NCBI RefSeq assembly: GCF_036625195.1
Contig: NZ_JAZKUG010000001.1
Span: 4,216,001 to 4,280,000 of the forward strand
Direction: 5' to 3'
Length of the DNA stretch: 64,000 bases
Source: Accumulibacter sp.
GTDB lineage: Bacteria > Pseudomonadota > Gammaproteobacteria > Burkholderiales > Rhodocyclaceae
This document shows positions 36,901 through 42,298 of the stretch, one piece after another. The translations under genes and the position numbers were made by a program. The notes beneath the pieces were generated by a model. It saw nothing but the letters and a program-made list of their open reading frames with translations, was not told the DNA's origin and searched no databases. Every line of letters starts with the position of its first letter. The stretch's first letter is position 1.

Positions 36901-38326
36901 TGATCTGCAGACCGAGCGCCGGCGCGCTCCTCACCCACTCGTTCATCACCGCCTCGTTCGGCACGACGACGATGCCGTTGCCCTTGCCCTGCTTGGTGAG
37001 GCGCTTGATGGCTCCGAGAGCCAGGAAGGTCTTGCCGGTCCCCGTGCCGTTGGTGAACAGCACGCCATAGCCGTCTGGGGCTGCCCAGCGCTTCTCGGCA
37101 AAGAGCACGTCCTCGCGCTGGCCTTCGGTGAGAAACGGCAGCGTGGCGTCGATGTTCGCCTTGTCACCGACGATGACCTTGATGGGCTCGGCGTCTTGCT
37201 GCTGCTGGAGCTTGTCCTTCTTCAGCTCCTGCGGATTGGTTTCCTCGATCGCTTCGCGCCCGGCCTTCACGTCGCTGATGTAGCGCAGAACGTAGGGCTT
37301 CATGGCCGCGATGGTGTCTTTGTCCATCCCGAACTGATCGCGCAGTGCGGCAATCAGGGCGCGCATCATTTCCACGATGTCGGCGCCGGCCTGTCGGACG
37401 TGGGCTAGGCCCGCCTGGAAGTACGGCTTGGCAGCGGCGTAGGTGTCCTCGTCAAACGACGGCCCGCTGCCGAGCGTCCCAGGCCTGGGCTTGAACAGTG
37501 CATTCAGGCCCTTGGCGACATCGGATAGCGCCAGGCCGGCATTCTTGACGGCGCTCCTGCCGGCCTCTGAGGCGGACCGCGGTCCTACACTCCCGCCAGC
37601 AGGTCGGCCAACTGCCGCAGCGCTTTCCCCTCGAGAAGCGGCCACTCCGCCCGGGCGTACATCAGGGCTTCCTTGACGCTGGTTATCTCCGGCAGGCAGC
37701 TTCTCAACTCCTGCCGGCCGCTTCGTACCAGGTACCGGCTGATCGCCTCGTTCTCCGCCAGAAGCGGCCCCAGCTCCTGATACGCCAGAGCCGCCAGGCC
37801 GTCCACCTCGGCTGTTTGCGTCAGGAACTGGTACTCCGCCGCCAAGTGTTGCGCTTTCTCGTCCTCGCTCATCTGAAAGAGCGCCCTCATCGCCTTGCTG
37901 CGCATCGGCCGCTTCGCGATCTCGTTGAGAATTTCTGACGGAACCCGGTTCATTGCCTTCTTCCTTGGGTTTGGAAAACGCGGCCTCGAGCTCGGCGTCG
38001 AACAAGGCATCGAGGTCGTCACTTGCCGTGTTGGCCACGGGTGGCAACTCACCAGCATTGCCTGTGAGTTCGACGACTTGCGGCCTGACCGCCTCGTCCG
38101 CCTTTGCCAGCCCCGTCGCCGCATACGCCTCAACCAGCATCTTCTCGATGCGGGATTTCTCGGCGCGCAACTCGGAGAGCTTCAGGTCCGTCACCCGCAG
38201 CCATGCCACCGTCTCGTCGACGCCTGAATCCACAAGCTCCTGCACGTCGCCATGCATGTCCGCCCGGTAGGCGTGCGCCGGGGACCGCGTGTTCATGTGC
38301 TTCAGCAGACAGGTGCGAACGCTCAT
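27908..38326 (-). CDS. Giant polyvalent protein: helicase, methylase, JAB, zincin, MuF-C and ART-like domains
   Basis: This 3472-residue protein is a phage polyvalent protein, one of the giant multi-domain proteins thought to enter the host with the DNA and counter its defences. Domains in order: SF2 helicase (Walker A FTNGTGTGKT at 424-433, DEAH at 513-516, LSATPF); N6-adenine methylase-like domain (EPSAGHGAIARWF, then NPPF at 1156-1159); RadC/JAB-like metalloprotease fold (HNHPSG at 1645-1650); zincin HELVH at 2013-2017; a MuF C-terminal-like domain around 2190-2330; an ADP-ribosyltransferase-like domain around 2370-2490 (GPGIYLS, then FEPEQIKSATGN); and a C-terminal LPD38-like region with a glycine-rich hydrophobic segment near 3140. 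ATG at 38326 overlaps the previous stop. Residues of about 125-247 are overprinted by a nested gene. Confidence 0.85.
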   Translation of the reverse strand: MSVRTCLLKHMNTRSPAHAYRADMHGDVQELVDSGVDETVAWLRVTDLKLSELRAEKSRIEKMLVEAYAATGLAKADEAVRPQVVELTGNAGELPPVANTASDDLDALFDAELEAAFSKPKEEGNEPGSVRNSQRDREAADAQQGDEGALSDERGRESATLGGGVPVPDANSRGGRPGGSGVSGAGAASGGERGDQPVPGTKRPAGVEKLPAGDNQRQGSPDVRPGGVAASRGESAAAVGRPAGGSVGPRSASEAGRSAVKNAGLALSDVAKGLNALFKPRPGTLGSGPSFDEDTYAAAKPYFQAGLAHVRQAGADIVEMMRALIAALRDQFGMDKDTIAAMKPYVLRYISDVKAGREAIEETNPQELKKDKLQQQQDAEPIKVIVGDKANIDATLPFLTEGQREDVLFAEKRWAAPDGYGVLFTNGTGTGKTFLALGAIKRLTKQGKGNGIVVVPNEAVMNEWVRSAPALGLQIKPLTDTKDAGSGIAITTYANFGQNDEIAKRDYDFVAIDEAHLLMLGKDAEATLALHALRAVSLHPDGVLQRAEMQNRGLVDRIERTRKEIDSITRSVSSLDTMQQVLEAAQRRVGALSKELDADVKEWRAILERTKADVMARQGEKRSRVMFLSATPFAYEPSIQWGEGFLYDFPEVSGRGYNAPSGYQKFMMQHFGWRMRNGKLTQPPAEVDSDLMQRQFNTWLRKEGVLSARMLDVDHDYERKFILIQGGVGQTIDDGLRWLRETDNGRYWSLYHAINEKFDYLTRSRLLEAIKARAAIPYIKKHHALGRKVVVFYDFNSGGGINVFNLGEQLKQAEAAERMPGYDVEKDGVDVPARGQGAAAYGQIKTERVPRSQLIREFMAARPELQAIDFSQYGSPLTTLLQAFPGAGVYNGMGQYKKTRVQSIRDFNDDAKPEANLLLVQKTANAGWSGHDTTGKHGRVVINLGLPVAPIEAIQQEGRIYRVGQKSDANFQYFNTGTNWERYAFGSKIARRAGTAENLAMGEQARGLREAFIQAFENSDPDYEPGEADGRGGKVGDRDLVSAITEWDRARSLYFAQQKKTARTKAAEGEDYYATPEPLGLKMVEWAGILPGDRVLEPSAGHGAIARWFPDKNDRTVIEQSLELASRLTLATDAKLVNDRFENHDTINKYDAIVMNPPFGTGGKMAVEHLDKAFGHLTDGGRLVALIPDIPSANKRFDDWLHGDKQIKAKPVTSNLGTFGAVFLGDTATVEVSGMAGIAGGVLGASTVTGKVTGFREGKLFVQREGDAWATGYRPDQIRAVQPTGARTATVKSAPTAYLRASIGLPGVTFERAGTGVKTRVVIIDKITEQSRLKGLRTQDSREIEAASVKELFERIENMDVVGRSLPADKARVQKREADRDFAKAANAGKMDDAGIVQPSGAPATVESIQEPEKPGDPRKLLTDAPRVEHVTKAGKTIFGVIAKRLTKDQARSIDPYMWARDGGFFIRMAHVVRPPNVAEQERAVYNVNEPDSITKDVFRGATSDLFAGTEHALSNAGRSDVPGRKSLTTSPAHAAAGPAARVLAVRQAPDTPGIYYVSTQLVTVGERELPVERIRTTEDAAKAFAYLPRWAVEHYDAIVTDKDGKPLAIIGGFKGDVGAVGAPLSTLIGELSRIDGAKSLWTAHNHPSGLAALSANDTRLDKALQNALDGSGIQYHGLFAMTGAGSRAGVVKYDHTIVGGGEVRVTKRSPVKVPVVDRELIDRRDDVEKLEGPAESMRIIPQIAGDRAGVVFVDSQNGVSSFVPFSGEEMGSMRVHGRLMSLFRAASKANARGAVIADPGGKLSERQKNNLKTALSHVDVRLLDVIVYGSGMNPASLAQVGKEPGINPGAVVFSLGDQTLADDLAQQERWLSDRARAAGFAGIDEMAVRDYPAFEKLAEQWRRNHPADALYSRNGTSGYSPADRAVFGMASEGKGAAEILAFLSKASRRPFNRLLATALQKAGLQTAVTSDSQGGWQVGNRSYAQKYAAAYSPKADKVALFTPRDAERHVLHELVHAATLKAIAVGGVSAMRMRALFKHVQKSGKLDGQYGMRNLDEFVAEVFSNPKFRDALQGVPAPANSALKNAWQWFVRIVARIVGIRTQPSETALDRALREGVALMQENAAIRAADEAVRFNLDTEDQFAATERKVGGRAAYDKAKAAGQTKLNYRQWVQVRTPAFKAWFGDWEVRANNARVSDQLEKWEKGNLSSGTIIQIGHPGSILQQFGFPDAPIHLTQRVLTKAVKQKHEVGLGDLRDLAMNIQAPLAIFKSKAGPDHRVVVTEARHEDGNIVVVMDLQATRNGVEINDIRSIHPKRDSSIANWIDDGLLIGLEKGKGREWLENSAGSNSQQSQVKATSDEPILYDASGIRNVSKVVDPETGEPMEATHTTKALWTVFDETKASTSAVWGPGIYLSVDAPWSPSGQTEEMRLFVRSRNLLDITQPLSQGATEKLSSYVGRRVDAAPLLTLEKKAGSVTAGAKAAGFDGILHYGPGSTGRHLVVFEPEQIKSATGNRGTFDATDPDIRFNVAGTQPAVTPPASPGNLWQAAKAKAAALLTPGRIDKLIYELQDKYVDLRRIRDHIREIGGTITDLNDAYLGEELYHKRLAHRTQDFLKAELRPLLADMKTRGVGMQELESFLHARHAPEANAEMAKRNPNQAEIDAGRRKAAAVVHRLERNLQTAQARGLATKAIEQALNDARGDLVKWNGAQAFSGTEQERRSLSGMTDQAAAAIMAGLSPQRRADLDALAARVDDINSGTLQLLDDYGLMSGASLDAWRRTYQFYVPLHRDEAHPDSANHPVGQGFSVKGDAAKRRTGSNQKVTHILGHIAMQREAALTRGEKNRVMLKLYLMARQNRLPDVWKVGAVPMLDTIDKATGFVKSVPDPLYKSRPNVVTLRIAGKDVAITMNEHNPQALRMAQALKNLDVDDLHYIIPIVGKMTRWFASINTQYNPIFGVINMMRDLQAGALNLSTTELAGKQGQVLKDSLRILSASFKNYGRLPTTGPWAALSEDLNMVGGMTGYRDLFLTAEDRSKTILEEMKALDRGGARKAFHAVASWLSDYNEAMETAVRLAAYKAGLDSGMTKERAASLAKNLTVNFNRKGRQTRELGALYAFFNAAVQGTTRMAQTLAGPAGRKIMAGGVLAGAVSTVMGIAAMGGGDGEDDEWSKIPEFVKERSLIIPIGRGKYITIPMPLGFHFLPNIGRLAVEMAVYKDKTAGRQMASLATVLADAFNPLGGSAPALQIAAPTVLDPFVALAQNRDWTGKPIYIENFNSLDQKPGTQRAKDSATPWAKGFAEAINAITGGTEYTPGGWSPTPDQIDYVIGQLTGGLGREAGKVAATAAAPFTGEELPPYRIPLLGRLYGSTGGTSGQSEAFYERIRQANAAESEIKGRLKDGGGIAAYLQEHPHALELAALGNAAERQVRELRGIRRGILSRGEPDAASRAREVNERMAAVMRGFNRQAERMQ
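37585..37953 (-). CDS. Nested gene inside the giant polyvalent gene
   Basis: This 122-residue frame lies in another phase within the giant gene. ATG at 37953 is preceded by AGGAAGAAGG, a strong ribosome site. The product (MNRVPSEILNEIAKRPM, then MSEDEKAQHLAAEYQFLTQTAEV and LPEITSVKEALMYARAEWPLLEGKALRQLADLL) has a normal soluble, helical composition and high third-position GC. In the giant frame the same bases give a low-complexity Gly/Ser/Arg/Pro linker. Both frames may be used. No family is recognised. Confidence 0.6.
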   Translation of the reverse strand: MNRVPSEILNEIAKRPMRSKAMRALFQMSEDEKAQHLAAEYQFLTQTAEVDGLAALAYQELGPLLAENEAISRYLVRSGRQELRSCLPEITSVKEALMYARAEWPLLEGKALRQLADLLAGV

Positions 38327-38565
38327 TGCAAAATCTCCGTCAGCGCAATTGCTGTCAGGATGATGATTCTCGACGACGCCGGCATTCCCGGATTGTCCGG
38401 CAAGCGATACTGCATGAACCCGCCACCGCCACCGCCGTAATGCGCTGGCGGCTGCACGACCACCGGCGGCTCGCTGGCAGACGGGAACATCCCGAGCGTG
38501 GCGACATTATGCGGGATGACTGGCGATGACAGCCCGATCAGCGCGGCGCCAAGCAGGTTGATCAT
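38323..38565 (-). CDS. Small phage protein, hypothetical
   Basis: This 80-residue protein has an N-terminal hydrophobic stretch (MINLLGAALIGLSS), a proline- and glycine-rich centre (PPVVVQPPAHYGGGGGG) and a second hydrophobic stretch near the C-terminus (SRIIILTAIALTEIL). It overlaps the tail-fibre-like gene upstream and the giant gene downstream by ATGA at both ends, so it belongs to the coupled series. Not recognised. Confidence 0.6.
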   Translation of the reverse strand: MINLLGAALIGLSSPVIPHNVATLGMFPSASEPPVVVQPPAHYGGGGGGFMQYRLPDNPGMPASSRIIILTAIALTEILQ

Positions 38566-39431
38566 GTGCGCTCCACCACCACCGATCCGTCCGGGTTCTC
38601 AGTCACCGTCATCGTCAGCGTACCGTCCGTGATCGTCGTTACCGTTCCCGCCCTGCTCGTCGTCTGCGGATCGCCAAGCCCGAGCCGGCGCCAGACATCC
38701 GGCACGCAATTGCCCAGGAAGTCGCCGGCGGTCCCAGGCAGATACGACCCTGGAAGCGCCGTTCCCCACGGATCGCCCGCACTGCCGGCTGCATTCAGCT
38801 TGCTGCCCATCGTTCCAGCCACGTTGTAGCTCGCCGCCAAGGATCCCCACAAAGCCGCTGCCAGACCTTCAGGACTGAGCGCGTCGATTTCCTCGGTAGT
38901 CCCTGAGCAATAGCCTATTCCGTAGCACTCCGCGTAGCCATCCAGTCCGATCGTGGCGGTGCCGGAAGCGTATCCGATGCCACCGGCAGACGCCGTTCCG
39001 TCAAGGCCGATTGTGGCCGTTCCAGAGGCATTTGCGACGCCAGAGATTGAGCCTGTTGCGTCCAGACCGATCGTCGCTGTGCCCACGGCGCTAACAACCA
39101 GATTGCCGATCGCGTCAGCGTCCAGACCGATCGTTGCCGACCCGGATATCGCGACACCCTGCGCCGCCGCCCCGGTTGCATCGAGCCCCATACTGGCAAA
39201 ACCGAGCACAGCGCCAGCGACGCGCGGCATGCGCCACGATGCGGACGGGTAGTAGCCGTGCGGCTTGCCGACCGTTGCCCGCGCTGTGCTCTCGCCATCT
39301 CGGACGATGAAATGCCACCACAGGCTTTTCCGGTTCGTGCTCAGGTTGCCGCGCGAGAGCGAGACGGCGCCGCCGCCGTAGCAGCGTCGAACGCTTTGAT
39401 TCTCCCGCGCGAAGTTGCCAAGAATGCCCAC
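38562..39431 (-). CDS. Tail-fibre-like protein with ATIGLD repeats
   Basis: This 289-residue protein begins at a GTG (39431) one base past the previous stop. Its centre carries at least five copies of a repeat of about 18-21 residues built around (G)TATIGLDATG, alternating with small-residue spacers. This is typical of fibrous beta-structured phage proteins. The C-terminal third (GSYLPGTAGDFLGNCVPDVWRRLGL, then GTLTMTVTENPDGSVVVERT) is globular. It is probably a fibre or whisker; the receptor is unknown. The longer open frame upstream to 39587 overlaps another gene and is rejected. Confidence 0.65.
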   Translation of the reverse strand: MGILGNFARENQSVRRCYGGGAVSLSRGNLSTNRKSLWWHFIVRDGESTARATVGKPHGYYPSASWRMPRVAGAVLGFASMGLDATGAAAQGVAISGSATIGLDADAIGNLVVSAVGTATIGLDATGSISGVANASGTATIGLDGTASAGGIGYASGTATIGLDGYAECYGIGYCSGTTEEIDALSPEGLAAALWGSLAASYNVAGTMGSKLNAAGSAGDPWGTALPGSYLPGTAGDFLGNCVPDVWRRLGLGDPQTTSRAGTVTTITDGTLTMTVTENPDGSVVVERT

Positions 39432-39432
39432 G

Positions 39433-40599
39433 CTATGCGTTCCAGCCGAAGATGAAGTCGAAGTCGAACGCCGAGTTCGCCGGCGTTGCAACACCGCTTT
39501 TCCAGAGCAGATAGAGTGCCGCGCCGTCATAGACTGGAGGGAAACTTGGGAACGTCGTCGTGAAGTCCATCGCCGTATCCTGCCCAAGTACGTTCAGCGG
39601 GATGCGTCCAAGCTGCTTGACGTAGGCCACCGTGTAGCTGCCAGACGTGTAGGTCGCGTTGTTGCGAATGCCCTGAATCGACTGGATGCCCGCATCGGCT
39701 GCCTGCAGCGGCATGAACGGCCCCATTTTGCCGGCACCAGTCGCGCCGCTGTAGAGCACATGGCTGTTGGTCGCAGCCGTCTTGCCGATCGGCAGGCTCG
39801 GCGTCGTCGGAGTCGCCCGCGAGGCCGTTCCCGCGCTGTTGGTGTAGTTCAGAGCAAGCCCCGGAGTGCCCGCGCCGAGCGCCGTGGACGAAGGGTTGAA
39901 GAAGATCGCCTGCACGCCAGCACCATCGCTGTACCGCGGCAGCCGGCAGGTCAGCGTGTGCGTTCCGGTCCCCGCGTCGGTATAGGCAACGACCGTGCCG
40001 GCCAGAGCGTTGGCGTAGGATGTTGCCACCTTCGCCGTTGTCGCGCTCTGCCTGACCAGCCAGTAGTCCGTGCCGGCAGACAGCCCGGTCGGCAACGCGC
40101 CGCCTGAGTTCGTGAAGCGGACCTTCTGATAGTTGCTCCAGTCGTTCGCGTAGGTCAGCAGCAGCCCGGTCGAACTCGACGCCGTGAATGTGTTGCTGTT
40201 CACCGTCGCCTGTTCCGTCGTCGTCGTGACCGTCGTCACCCGATGGAATCCGAGCACATCGACCAGCAACAGCGAGCCCGGCACAACGGTAGCCGCCGCC
40301 GTATTGGCGATACCGGCAATCAGCGTCTTGAAGTCGTCGCCGTTTACGCCGACGTTGCCACCGTGGTAGATGCATCCGGCGTTCGTCGTGACATCGAACA
40401 CGGACTGGAATTGCAGGTTCGTCCCGGCGTCGAAGATCGCATCAGCCTGCGGATAGCCGCCGCCGCGGAACAGCGTGTGCCACTCGTTCGCCACCGCCGC
40501 AGCGGTCGGGTTGAACTGCTTGGAACCAGATTGAATCCAGCGCCGTTGCTCGCCTGATACCTTGGCGACGAAGTTGTCATGCGAAGTGAAACCGCTCAT
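39433..40599 (-). CDS. Phage structural protein, hypothetical
   Basis: This 388-residue protein is rich in Thr, Ala, Ser and Gly, with many predicted beta strands and no membrane segment. ATG at 40599 overlaps the preceding stop (ATGA). Its segment LPRYSDGAGVQAIFFN parallels LPRYTDGRGVQIMVVE in the next upstream gene, and both share the order: ADAGIQSIQ... and GDAGVRSIQ.... The two are therefore probably paralogues in the same virion part. Exact role unknown. Confidence 0.65.
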   Translation of the reverse strand: MSGFTSHDNFVAKVSGEQRRWIQSGSKQFNPTAAAVANEWHTLFRGGGYPQADAIFDAGTNLQFQSVFDVTTNAGCIYHGGNVGVNGDDFKTLIAGIANTAAATVVPGSLLLVDVLGFHRVTTVTTTTEQATVNSNTFTASSSTGLLLTYANDWSNYQKVRFTNSGGALPTGLSAGTDYWLVRQSATTAKVATSYANALAGTVVAYTDAGTGTHTLTCRLPRYSDGAGVQAIFFNPSSTALGAGTPGLALNYTNSAGTASRATPTTPSLPIGKTAATNSHVLYSGATGAGKMGPFMPLQAADAGIQSIQGIRNNATYTSGSYTVAYVKQLGRIPLNVLGQDTAMDFTTTFPSFPPVYDGAALYLLWKSGVATPANSAFDFDFIFGWNA

Positions 40600-41453
40600 G
40601 TGGTACTCCAAACCGTTGTGATATCGCCGGCAATCGGCGCGCTTGCCAGCGTGCCCACCGGCTTGCAGATGAAATTGAGATAGGCGTCATCCTTGATGGC
40701 CGGCAGTTCGCCGTACTCCAGCAAGAAGTCGGTTTCAGACGGCGATGTGATCTCGTAGCACGACAGCCGAGCGATCGGCTTGACCAGCACCAGCGCCAGC
40801 AGGCCCACGTCGCCGGTCAGGAACTCGACTTGCTGGATGCTGCGGACACCCGCGTCGCCATGATCCAAGGGCACGAACGGCCCCGAACAACCAGCGGTCG
40901 CCGTCGCCGACGTGGTGATCGTCCCGGACACGACTTGCGTATTGCAGACCATCGTCGGCGTCACCCTGCCGGCCACCCCGTCGCTGTTGGTATAGGTCAG
41001 CCGGAATTGCGCGTTCCCGACGTAGCTCGACTGTTCAACGACCATGATCTGCACCCCGCGGCCGTCCGTGTAGCGCGGCAGGGTCGCGACGTTGGTCAAG
41101 TCCTGCGTCCCGACATCCATCGCCACACCGGGGTAGAACATCAGGTAGTCCAGCAGGCGCAGCGCCAGCGGCGCAGCGGTCGCGGTCACGATCTGCAGGC
41201 AGACGTTCCGCAGCATCTTGGTGTAACCCGGCTTCGACTCGCCGTGATCGAGCCCGCCGTCCGTGCTGCGCGCCATCGGCATCGCGGCAAGAGGGGCGGC
41301 GAAGTAATACTGTGGCACCGGATTTCCTGGCGACATCGACAGGTCAAACCAGATCCCGCTTGCCGTCGTCTGGCTTGGCGTTTTGACGAACGAGGCGAAC
41401 TGGGTTTGCCCGGCGAGATGCGCAGCGTTCAGGTCGGCGATGCGCAACGTCAT
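40596..41453 (-). CDS. Phage structural protein, paralogue of downstream gene
   Basis: This 285-residue beta-rich protein begins MTLRIADLNAAHLAGQTQFASF. It shares the LPRYTDGRGVQ motif, an FVPLDHGDAGVRSIQQVEF segment and overall layout with the adjacent 388-residue protein, which suggests duplication. It overlaps the genes on both sides by ATGA. Likely a tail or baseplate-like structural component; no named family recognised. Confidence 0.65.
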   Translation of the reverse strand: MTLRIADLNAAHLAGQTQFASFVKTPSQTTASGIWFDLSMSPGNPVPQYYFAAPLAAMPMARSTDGGLDHGESKPGYTKMLRNVCLQIVTATAAPLALRLLDYLMFYPGVAMDVGTQDLTNVATLPRYTDGRGVQIMVVEQSSYVGNAQFRLTYTNSDGVAGRVTPTMVCNTQVVSGTITTSATATAGCSGPFVPLDHGDAGVRSIQQVEFLTGDVGLLALVLVKPIARLSCYEITSPSETDFLLEYGELPAIKDDAYLNFICKPVGTLASAPIAGDITTVWSTT

Positions 41454-41602
41454 GGTTCGCCCTCGGGCTGATCAGGCGGCAGCGCCTCGGCGTCTTCATC
41501 AACCACGTCGAAATCGGCGACGCAAGCGCAAGCCTTGTGATTCTGCGCCCCGTCGACACGGACGACCAAACCGCACTCCTGGCAGGTGTAGCGCAGAACC
41601 AT
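41450..41602 (-). CDS. Small zinc-ribbon-like phage protein
   Basis: This 50-residue frame (MVLRYTCQECGLVVRVDGAQNHKACACVADF plus an acidic tail) carries CxxC and CxC pairs that could form a zinc ribbon. ATG at 41602 starts one base after the preceding gene ends, and the stop overlaps the next ATG, so spacing supports it. It is too short to assign, but gene arrangement makes it credible. Confidence 0.6.
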   Translation of the reverse strand: MVLRYTCQECGLVVRVDGAQNHKACACVADFDVVDEDAEALPPDQPEGEP

Positions 41603-41603
41603 A

Positions 41604-42017
41604 TCAGGTCGCCGATACCGTCGCGTCGCCGATCTCGAAAACCGGCTTGATGTTCTGCCCAATCGCCAACTCCGCACCGAGCGTGCCGATGATCCCCTGC
41701 GAGATTGGCCCGCTGGCGGTGTCAACGATGACAAATGATCGAGCGTATTGGAGAGCCCCGCCGTCCGTCCGCTTGCCGAAGTTCCACTGCGTCGCGTTCG
41801 TGAACGAGCTCCCTCCGTCGGTCCATGCCGATGATTTTGTCAGCGCGATGCGCGCATAGCCCGTGTAGGTCAGTTCCGCAGCGATCGGCGCGGATTCGTC
41901 CGGCGAGGCCAGCGACACCAGCGCGACATACTGCGTTGCCCCGGCCCGATAGCTCGGGTCGGTGCCCTGAAGGTGCATCTTCAGGGTTGCGTTCTCGGTT
42001 GCGTCAGACATGCTCAT
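41604..42017 (-). CDS. Phage tail-fibre-type small structural protein
   Basis: This 137-residue protein resembles the small phage proteins described as tail-fibre or tail-attached, with the order MHLQGTDPSYRAGATQYVALVSLASPDE, ELTYTGYARIALT and AQWNFGKRT. In those families a YVAL..T strand precedes a Y.R...T segment. It may attach to a tail tip or capsid vertex. An internal ATG six bases downstream is an alternative start. Confidence 0.6.
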   Translation of the reverse strand: MSMSDATENATLKMHLQGTDPSYRAGATQYVALVSLASPDESAPIAAELTYTGYARIALTKSSAWTDGGSSFTNATQWNFGKRTDGGALQYARSFVIVDTASGPISQGIIGTLGAELAIGQNIKPVFEIGDATVSAT

Positions 42018-42021
42018 TGCG

Positions 42022-42294
42022 TTACTCCTGTGGTGTGATTGTGAATCCGACTGGCATGCCGTCGCTGTTCATCTCGAAGCGAACGCGGACAGGCTTCCTC
42101 GGCTTGTCCTGCTTGGCGTCGCGCGCCGCGATGACCGACAGCATGCGCTTGGACATATCCTCAAGGCGCGCGCCCCACATCGCGTCACGAGCAGCGAGCA
42201 GGTCGCGGACGGCGGCCTCGGTCAACGCGGGCGGCAGTTCCGGTTTTGGCGGCGGCTCTGCGGGCTGCTGTTTGCGCGGCAACAGAATGGGCAT
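42022..42294 (-). CDS. Small phage protein, hypothetical
   Basis: This 90-residue protein has a proline-rich N-terminus (MPILLPRKQQPAEPPPKPELPP), a helical middle (LTEAAVRDLLAARDAMWGARLEDMSKRMLSVIAARDAK) and a short beta end (RVRFEMNSDGMPVGFTITPQE). It starts four bases after the 1411-residue gene stops. Not recognised. Confidence 0.6.
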   Translation of the reverse strand: MPILLPRKQQPAEPPPKPELPPALTEAAVRDLLAARDAMWGARLEDMSKRMLSVIAARDAKQDKPRKPVRVRFEMNSDGMPVGFTITPQE

Positions 42295-42298
42295 GCGA

